Shown here: positions 54,721 to 64,000 of the stretch, piece by piece
How positions within the stretch are numbered: position 1 is the stretch's first letter
How the letters are laid out: each line of letters begins with the position of its first letter
NCBI RefSeq assembly: GCF_000699445.3
Contig: NC_067195.1
Coordinates: 67,886,591-67,950,590 of the forward strand
Source of the DNA: Schistosoma haematobium
Lineage: Eukaryota > Platyhelminthes > Trematoda > Strigeidida > Schistosomatidae
Direction: 5' to 3'
DNA: 64,000 nt
The notes under the pieces: generated by a model
What the model saw: only the letters and a program-made list of their open reading frames with translations
What the model was told of the DNA's origin: nothing
The model's database searches: none
Made by a program: the position numbers and the translations under genes

Positions 54721-55182
54721 ATACTCCACAATCTCATCATGACATCATAACTAATTGATGTGTGTATATCAACTATGCAAAGTATCGATTATGAAACATC
54801 TAAACAGTAAATTTGGTTACGAGCGATAGGAAAATATACATATTGTATTGTTTCAAGTCATTGGATTTGTATTGATTAGAATCACAGATAGTGAATGGTC
54901 CAGAATGAAACCGATGACATTCGCATAACTTCACAATATCTGTGACATAGAATTAGGATTTCTGAGGTATCGTGTTCTCTGAATTCAGTTATGTAGTCGT
55001 ACTCCTGAAGTTTGGGTCAGTGTTCATTGATTGTACCATTCACCTTTCCCTATGCTCAGATATTATCCGTACTATGAATGGGTTGTCTGACATTTGTTGT
55101 CAGAGCATGCTTTCATAGACGCTCGCGAGAAAAATGTCTTTTGTATAGTTCTCTCATTTTCGACAAAATCTTTCAGGCCAGA

Positions 55183-55184
<2 letters not shown>

Positions 55185-55223
<39 letters not shown>
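55185..55223. repeat. (TA)n microsatellite
   Basis: A 39-bp TA run. Confidence 0.95.
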
Positions 55224-55225
<2 letters not shown>

Positions 55226-56359
55226 CAAAGTTTGCAATGTTCTTTTCATTTCACATTACTTTCTCATGTTCCCAATAAAAGGGAAACCTATCTGCTTCTT
55301 TCAGAAAATATTTAATCGTACCAACGGACACCATTTATCAAGTACAAATAATGAATAATTAATTTATGCTATCAAACAGTTGGAAAATGATTAGTAATAA
55401 TATTATATACACATGAATATTATTAGTACTTTAATATGTAAAGAAATGAAAGAAATTATATTGTAATAAAAATAGTTACCGTTATCTTAGTTGTATGCGA
55501 CAAAGGTTATGGGACTTTATTTTGAACAGTTAATTAATAAATCAGTCTTCAATGACTTTTCAAAAGCCCAAAATTGATTATTCTGATTAATCTCAATAAC
55601 TCAGTAGGTGAATGAAGTGAGTATGAATGATTATAAGGGGAACTGTAGTATTCAACTAAATTATATATATATGCAAAGGATTTGGATCCAGCTGTATATT
55701 AATCAATTCTGGTGCACACACATCTGGTTTGTCAGAGTATAAAGAGAGCCAACAAAACATCAATCACTGAATTAGTAATGGTTAGTTTTGTAGTAATTAG
55801 CACAGTGATATTTTGTAAGTTCTCTTACGGTAGTGTACGTGTAAACTTTTATAAATATGACAAGTTATTTTAAACAAACAAAATAGGAAAATTTGTTGTA
55901 AAATATAAATTGTTAGTAAATAACTGATTCAAAGATTTAAGCGAGCAATGAAACTGAATCAATGAGAAATCATAACATGTAAGATGTATATGGGAATTTA
56001 ACAAATGATCATCACGAAATTCTGTTTCATCCATTTTTTGTGTTAGTTGATATTAACCAGTGATGGTCCATCTATTATTTTGAGAGAACTGATGCTGTTC
56101 AGTGAGATTCGAGAAAGTACACCACCTAGTATTATCTTTAGACATATTGATGCTAATTTTTTCCACTTGCTATTGTAATCATCTGAAATTAAGTTTTCTC
56201 ACACTAATCAATCGCGTAATAAGTGATACTGTTATAGTGTTATCAAGTCCTTCATAATAATCATCTATCGAATAAATTTCAGTCTGACTATCGCTAGTCA
56301 AGGCAATAAATATTGTTTAGTATGAGGTAGTTAAGAATGATAGCTAAGAGACCTTAAAT

Positions 56360-56660
56360 GTGGGCTCGCTACCAATTCCACTACTACTACTTTTACTGAT
56401 GTGAACGAGAACACAGAGGGGGGATGACCAATTACATTTTAACAGAAGTTTACAAAGTCCTTTGGTAAAATGTGAAAACCATACGTTCACTACTTCCTTT
56501 GTAAATCCTCTATCGATTGTCCCAAACTTCATCGTTCGTTCACTTTCACAACAATTACTCTCTGTTCCCATCCTCTTCGATTCAATCTTCCCAACCTCCT
56601 ACTGCCAGGCATTTTACTTCTGATTGGTATTATATACAACATACACCACACTACTCCTAC
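56360..56660 (-). repeat. dispersed repeat family R2, copy 3
   Basis: On the minus strand, AAAATGCCTGGCAGTAGGAG near 56605, GGGACAATCGATAGAGGATT near 56515 and GGTTTTCACATTTTACCAAA near 56475 match copies 1 and 4. Flanked on the + strand side by ACT-type simple sequence (56640-56780). Confidence 0.65.
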
Positions 56661-57820
56661 CACAAATACCACTACTGCAACTGCTTCAACTACTACTACT
56701 ATTAGTACTAATACTAATTCTAATAATACTACCTCTACTTCTGCCAATACTATAACTACTAGCAGTACTACTACTACAATTGTTATTATGCACTCTGTGA
56801 TACTTTAACAGGACTAAATGAAAGTATATTGTTGGTTATTTCCAGTAAATGATAAATGGTTTAACTGTTAATTAATAATGACACATGTTATACCCTTTTA
56901 AAGAAAAACACGTAGATAGTTGAAGAGTTTATTAATTATTGCTTTTTGAAATTCTAGTTATTTGAAGTGTTGAACTTCTGATTTAATCTCACTAGTTCAA
57001 TTCCTGTCTTGTTAGTCATAATTTGCTCAATTTTATTTGTGACAAAAAATACGGATTATTATTCCTTAAACTCTCAGAGTAAAGTCTAACTGGTTTTTCT
57101 CTTGCTAGCGATTCCTTAGAATGATTCTTTTTTTACATGGTAGGTAGAGTCACTAACCTTACTCTCAACTATGCTCTTTTACTCGAGCTTTTGAACTGAC
57201 AGTACCTCTAGAGTGGCTCCAAACGAAGTAACGGTTGATTACCTATTACATGAAGTTTATTTCGATCACCAAGCTATATGATACAACTTATTTCATCAAA
57301 ATATATACTCTACTCTGATTGCATTTTTATATTAAAAGGACATACCAGAGATTATAGAATACAGTAACTGATACTATCTTTTCGTGTACATTTTTTTGAC
57401 TGCTTTCCATGTTTCCGTATAATATTTCTCGAATAAAAGTTTTATTATTATTTTAAAACAATTTAACAGAGATAACCGTGTAAGTTAGTATGTGACTTTG
57501 ATACCGTACAAAAATGTGAATTTCAATGAGTTAATCAAATACCGGGTAATATGGTCATTTTTAAAAATAAAAAACTTTTTAGTCATATACTCATATAAAC
57601 TTGTAAATCATGTGAGGACAGTTGATAGTTTCTCTTTTTAATGAAAATTTCATTCCAATTGTAATATAATCATTAAAATCTTCCCCTCTTTGTAAATAAT
57701 TAATATGCCTCCAGTAATAATTAACTTTAAAATGGATTTCTTATAGTTATAATGTGAAAATCACGATTTACATAATGTTAAGTTACTGTAATCGTTCAAG
57801 GCTCTCTTCCTCGGTACATT

Positions 57821-57842
57821 ATATATATATATATATATATAT
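57821..57842. repeat. (TA)n microsatellite
   Basis: A 22-bp TA run. Confidence 0.9.
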
Positions 57843-59568
57843 TACAATTGTAAGTCAATGCAATAAAAAAATCCTTAGAAAACTTAATACCTACTTTAAT
57901 TGCTTGTAATTCTCCAATAGATTGAGATAAATTACAGAGAAAAACAAGAAAGAGGGTTGCTACTCAATTTATTTCATTCTAATTTTAAAATATTTATTCT
58001 ATAAGGTCAATCATACAACAATGCCTTATGGCTAAATAAATTTGGATTCCGTTTTAAAATTCCGCTTCTCAACATATACCATAATGATGTATATATGTAT
58101 ATATGACCTTAAATACTCTCTCTCTTTCTCATTTACATCAAATGTTATATTTGTAAAGTCTGATGTTCAATTTAATTTAATTTTAAGTATTCGCTGGAAT
58201 TTTTCTCAATGTAATTATTATTATTGTATTTCTAAACTTAATAGTCAGTAATTGTTTTAATAGGCTTACTCGAGATTATAGATATTAAATACTGGAGGGA
58301 TTATATGTCAATTTAACTTCACAGATACCACTAGTATTTCACCAATACTAACAATACTACTACTATTATTCATGATCGGGAGCATAAATCTGAATTTATA
58401 TATATATATATATAAAATAATTACTGAAGGTATATTTTACTGATGACCTCCAGTGTCATCTGAAATGATCTTGAAACATTTGAGTGAGCTCTAACAGATC
58501 AGAATGTAAGTGATGTGGATGAATAATTTATTATGCAAAATACGAAAACGGTTAGAATTAGGATTTAGAGTTCAAATTTGTGGTTATATTTTCGAATATG
58601 CGTTACAATAAGAAAATATTTTTGTAGTTATACAGATGGGTAGTTATTCAGATAGTTCTTTGATTCCAAGTCTTAAGAATGTATAAGATTTTTAAATCAA
58701 ATCGAAATGTTATGTATATATTCCAATTTGTCTTCTACTATTTTTGCACTACAATCTAATCACTTTCTCATTTACATTTTAAGAGTTACTTAAGTTCTTC
58801 TGCATTCCTTATTCTTGTCATATTTATCCATCCTAATCATTTCTATAACCAATGACTAGTAGATTTTACTTATTCCCTACTTGACTCTAAAATAAGATAT
58901 AACCTATCTGTTATTGTGTTTTGAATTTCACACTAAAATCCAACATCTATCTTTACTTGACTTGGCTCATCTGTAAAGTATACTTTTACCAAAGAATCTA
59001 TGTAATTGAATTGCATTATTCGTATATATTTATTTTCATTACGTACATTCGTCAATTTATTGTCAATGTTGTTATTAACAACAAATAATCCATAATATTA
59101 AATTAAAGATGGAGTTCATATAACTCTTAAATCATTATTGATATATATATATGTTTGCTAACCTTGGATGTTAAGTACAGTTTCTTTATCCAGTATCATA
59201 ACTGTTGTTCTTTTCATGCATATACACAAGTATGTATCTATAGGCTTTACTTTTTGACTGAAATGTTATTATTTTAAGATAATAATTTATCGTTTATCAG
59301 ATCAGATTGATTTCTTATAATAATTATTACATTTATAAATATGTACTTAATTTATATACTTCAATTTGTTGTCCTTATAACAATAAATTAATTTTTATGC
59401 AGATACATAATGCATTATATATCTCCTTTCTTGTTCTTTTCTCTTGATAGAAATATGTTGTGTTTTGTATATGTTACATGTGATGAATTCTTCATTGTTC
59501 ACTTACAAATAGAATTATTTACTTATTGAGTTAAATATTTACCCACTTACTCAAATATCATCATCATC

Positions 59569-59587
59569 ACTACTACTACTACTATTA

Positions 59588-59625
<38 letters not shown>

Positions 59626-59632
59626 CACTTAC
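59569..59632. repeat. (ACT)n microsatellite
   Basis: ACT units with a few variants, about 64 bp. Confidence 0.9.
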
Positions 59633-60074
59633 TAATCTAATGTATTTCCTTTTGTTTGTTTCTTTTTCTCTCACAGTATTGTCCTTATTAATTGACTTGT
59701 AAACATGTATATGTGCGTATGTACATAATTTTTGTGCATTTATTTTTCTCTTTGAGAATATATTCAAGTTAATAAGAATTGAAATATTATTAAATAGGGT
59801 CATACATAATTATCAGTATAGAGTTGTGGAGATTGTTGAGTTGTAATTGAAATTATTAACCGGTCAATGAAAGAATACATAATTGTTTCTAAAATATGCA
59901 TATGCATAGAGATTTTTTTCTAGGTCTATTTCACTTGTTCTTACATACACACAGATAAATCCACATATTCTAAATTGGCTGTCAACATCAGCTATTTAAA
60001 TGTTCGTAGCCTGGATAACTTTTATCTTCTTTATCAATGTAATTGATTTTTTTATGTACATTTAGTATAACTTA

Positions 60075-60107
<33 letters not shown>
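60075..60107. repeat. (AAT)n microsatellite
   Basis: A pure 33-bp AAT run. Confidence 0.9.
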
Positions 60108-60108
<1 letters not shown>

Positions 60109-61191
60109 TTGATGATGATAACTAGAGCGATGACTAGGAAAGGTGGGAAAAGAAACACGAGGATAAAAAAGAACAAAGACACGAAGTAAACATGAGATTG
60201 ATCATGCATTATTGAAACTGAATATACAAAATGTAATTATTATTATCACATAGCATTTTACTACATTTTCGAGTGTATTATTCATTTATAAGAGTAATTT
60301 TTTAAATGATGCTGATAATTAACTGTGTGTTGATGATGAACGGAGATAGAAGGTTCGGTCAAGTACTTCAACGTACAACTACTTACTACCAATTTATTCA
60401 TTTATTTGTTTGCCTTTATTATTTCTTAAAAAGAAATCACCATATAAAATGGTCAATATTTCTCACAAAGAACAACTTTTTACCTGGACTATTCTCATGA
60501 TAATGACAACATGTTGTTGACATGAATTTCTTGTCGCTTGTCCTCCTTTTCTCTTTTTTCAGTATACCTTCATTTCTAGTTTGTTATCTTCATACATTTT
60601 TCCTTACTTACATATCGTTTTGTTTTATCTTTTAACTTTTTTCTCTCTTCTTATTGCTATCATGTTCTAGGGGTGGACTGTGTGTTTTTCTTTTCTTTTA
60701 TATCTTTTTTGTAATTCAGATTAGTATATTGATAATAAGAAAGGGTATTTGTATGTACTCACTGATAGACAGTTAAATGTGTATTGTACTATAATTGTTA
60801 TTATCAATGGTATTGAAGAGTAGATAATATTTCAACATAAAAATGCAGTGAAATACTACTCATATGTATATACGTTTACCTGTATGTGTTTTATGAAAAT
60901 TTATACTATCATTCTATCTTGTATACTTTTCCATTCGTTTTTTTCTAAGAAATGTATTAAAAACATTGAGAAAGCATTAGGAGGAGAATTTTGAAGACGT
61001 TAATGATGATGAAGATAGGAATAGATTAACTTATACACGCACAACCATTCAATCACTCATACGTTAATAATACACTGATATATATTTATGTAAATAAGGT
61101 TCATATAGTTTAATAAGTAAACTATTTATATTCAGATACATACATACACACATACAATTCATGTTAAGTTTTTTGATCCAACAATACACAA

Positions 61192-61230
<39 letters not shown>

Positions 61231-61237
61231 CACTACT
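61192..61237. repeat. (ACT)n microsatellite
   Basis: About fifteen ACT units. On the minus strand it gives a poly-Ser frame that is not a gene. Confidence 0.9.
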
Positions 61238-61794
61238 TATCCAGTAACAACAACTGATGCAACTGCATATTATAATATTACTATTCATAGTAGAAAAGTA
61301 AAGTGAACAGAAGAAATAAAAGTTTACAGAATAGTCGCACATATAATATTCCTATATTTTTTTTATTACTATACATTACAAATATGTCTATGTACATGTA
61401 CATTACTAGAATAGTCAATAGTTGTATGTTCATGGTACAATTCAGTTTTTCTATGCAATTCACAGGATAGATAAGAGTACACTATTTGTAAACAGAATGA
61501 TCTAATAGAAGGTATATGCATATATTTTTCGTCTTCATATTTTACTCTCAATACAAATTTTCTAATTATTACTTATCGTAATAAAAATAGTAGTTGTAAA
61601 TGAACAAATGAACTAAATGGACTAGATGAAATTGACAGCCTAAATATGATGAAATAGTTAGTTATGACAAAATAATGTATATTAGTTTTATTTAGTAGGC
61701 GTAATGGACAGAATGGAAAATTTAGTATAACTACTGTTATTAATGTTTAGAATGATCAATACTAATATTGTTATTACTATTACTACTGTGCTGT

Positions 61795-62035
61795 ATGCTA
61801 CACATGTTGACAGATATAAGTAGTATGTAGCATTAATCGGATGTAGTATGCTTTTCAGAAGATTGAATTGAGGAGAACAATAAAAACAAAGAGAAATTCT
61901 AATAACAATAGGATTTAAAGGATCATGAAGCATGTAAAGGACAATTGAAGAAAGTTTTGCAAATGAAATATTTAATGTATAGTTTTCACATTTTACGAAG
62001 ACACTTTGTAATTTTGCGTTTTAAATTACGTTGTT
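61795..62035 (+). repeat. dispersed repeat family R2, copy 4
   Basis: GACAGATATAAGTAGTATGT near 61811, AAGGACAATTGAAGAAAG near 61937, AATGAAATATTTAATGTATA near 61964 and TTTTCACATTTTACGAAGAC near 61984 place it in the family. ACT/AGT simple sequence follows it. Confidence 0.65.
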
Positions 62036-62083
62036 TTCCCCCCCACCATGTCTTCGTTCACTGCATTAATACTATTATTATTA

Positions 62084-62115
62084 TTACTACCACTACTACT
62101 AGTAGTAGTAGTGGT
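62084..62115. repeat. ACT/AGT palindromic microsatellite
   Basis: ACT units switch to AGT units at the centre, so TACCACTACTACT pairs with AGTAGTAGTGGTA across a 3-base loop. The result is a perfect hairpin formed by strand inversion within a triplet repeat. Confidence 0.85.
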
Positions 62116-62119
62116 ATGT

Positions 62120-64000
62120 GGATAACACATATTTAAAGTGTTCAGAATTAAAACAATGTATTGATACTTTTTATTGTTATGTTTTTGATCTATTTTAAAT
62201 ATCTAAAAATCGTAGTTTATATATATAATTCAGATGCAAAACAGTTGACAGAGTAGAGTACTTATAAAACAACAGAGAGATTTATTCTTCGTATATACTA
62301 ATTTATAAATAATAAACCTTCTATGAGAGTGTGTATCATTTCAAGTTATCATTTCTTGCAACAATTCACTGAAAGTGAAAAATAAAATAAATAAATGAAA
62401 AGAATTACAATTCCAACTTGTAATAGGAGCTGAAATATCAGAAGATAAAATCCAAAAGATAATAGAAAATAAATACAAATAGATCATTATAATCCAATTC
62501 ACATTAGATTTTATCAAGTAGAAACAAATACTCTACTCCTGTAGGTCAGTTATATTTTATAACATTTGTGCTATACTATCAGTTAAATGTGTATTATCTG
62601 ATTATTTCCAAGAATAAAATATTTAAAAAAAAATAGTAAATTCGAATAGAGCAACATTATATTATGTCATTCATTAACTGAAATTTGATTATAACTATGG
62701 TTACGCACAGGATATAATCAATCTGCCAAAAAAAAATTCACCGTCATTTTACTTACAGATATACACATAACGATGTGTTTGTTCTAGTCATTCTCAAATT
62801 TCATTCCATTCATAAATAATTTATTATGTCATTTATATTAGTATTAAATGACTTGTTTAGTTTGTTTTGTTTTTGTTTCTAAAAATTCCAAATATTACGT
62901 AATTACACGTATAAATATTACTCCTTGTACTATTGACAATCAGTTCCCATACTTGTACATTGAGCTTCGTTTTTTCGGTGAAAAAAAAATACAACATAAT
63001 ATTCTAGTTTCCCATTCAGAATTGAACATTTGTATTCAATCTTTCATGTATTGCAACAGATGAATTATATCTCTCTTTTTTTATAAATTTCAGCTTTATT
63101 TCCTATAAAAATGCATAAAAACAATTGAAATTCAATAAGATTTAAGCAGCTAAATTAATTTCTTTATTTTTTTAAGTTAAATTTTCTTTCTCATATTGTA
63201 ATGTTTAATTCCCCGGGCAAGATCTATCCACACTTCTAGACGATGATCTGGGGATATAAGGACACATTCCATGAACTAATTTGAGAGGTCAGATCAATAT
63301 CAGACTAATCCCCTCCTCTATCGAAACACGAATTATTACTTACGTTATAGTTTACATGAGTGTATAACATTAAAAATGGAGAGGAAATTATCTCACCCTC
63401 CCGCTCAAAGAATCCATGACTAGGTGTGTACACCTGTATTTCAGGTGCGCATATAATGTACATTAGGTAATATGCTATCACAAACAGCTATCACGCTCCC
63501 GTTAGTTGAGCCATGAGTAAATTCAGAGAAGTCAATCTTCTCATTTGTGTGTAGTTGGGAGAGGAGCGAGGTGTTTGATTTGAGAAAATTCTTGTAACAT
63601 AGTACTCTTTCATACCGTTTCCTAAAATTCCAATCATATTACATTGATACTGTGTAATACTGATTTAGTAAATATTGAATATTCAAACTTTGAGCCAACT
63701 ATATGCATATTCAAAACCTCAACCCTCCAAATACTTATTTCGATCCTACTAGTCTGATGACAACATAACGCAAACTTGTGTAGCTTAACACTAAATGTAT
63801 ATATTACCTACTTCTATTAATTCTCTGAGTTGGATGAATAACTATTTTGTTATGCTGACTTTTAGTCATTAAACTTCAAAGTCAATCAGATTGGAATATT
63901 TTATCTTTGTGTTCAGAATACGATGAACATAAAGGATAGTTTTAATTACCTTCAAAAATACCGTTGAATAATGTTGAGTTGTATACCTATGATTTTCTTA
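62120..64000. other. gene-free terminal region
   Basis: AT-rich to about 63200. The stretch 63205-63590 has more CG dinucleotides and fewer simple repeats than its surroundings and may be a transposon or LTR remnant. I found no coding motif or matching copy in the window. Confidence 0.4.

Noticed and set aside
61064..61342. Minus-strand frame with a poly-Ser run
   Set aside because: The run is the (ACT)n microsatellite read in one frame; the flanks show no coding character.

Overview
The window looks like nuclear DNA of a blood fluke (Schistosoma or a close relative). The evidence is the AT-rich base composition, long (TA)n, (ATT)n and (ACT)n microsatellites, RTE-type LINE copies resembling the SR2 group, a Ty3/gypsy LTR element, and short tRNA-related repeats that fold into a Smα-type hammerhead ribozyme. 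The genus is inferred from repeat content. No marker that would fix the species was seen.

The only host gene I can support is a C2H2 zinc-finger transcription factor on the + strand. Three exons splice cleanly: 24692-25286, 30914-31813 and 39642-41051, separated by introns of 5.6 and 7.8 kb. All three exons end in phase 1, and the first junction falls inside a zinc finger and restores it. The visible product is at least 968 residues, with five C2H2 fingers set in long Asn/Ser/Thr-rich low-complexity sequence. A further GTAAGT donor at 41052 shows that the gene probably continues, but I could not find the next exon convincingly.

Layout. 1-2515: 3' part of a dead Ty3/gypsy element (RNase H, integrase, polypurine tract, putative 3' LTR). 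2516-24691: gene-free sequence with hammerhead SINE copies, a 2 kb reverse-strand RTE LINE relic and a (TAAG)n-tailed retroposon. 24692-41051: the zinc-finger gene, whose introns hold SINEs, a near-perfect 80-bp foldback, a 480-bp retroposon with intact target-site duplications, and LINE relics. 41052-64000: either the next long intron and 3' end of that gene or intergenic DNA. This part is rich in microsatellites and carries four copies of another dispersed repeat, a second retroposon copy with intact duplications, and a reverse transcriptase relic of a second LINE type.

The most interesting theme is the hammerhead ribozyme relics. About ten positions carry the same roughly 46-nt three-stem fold, in two lineages with different helix I sequences. 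One copy (13926-13971) keeps every conserved core nucleotide and full pairing. The others show graded decay, several of them losing CpG positions.
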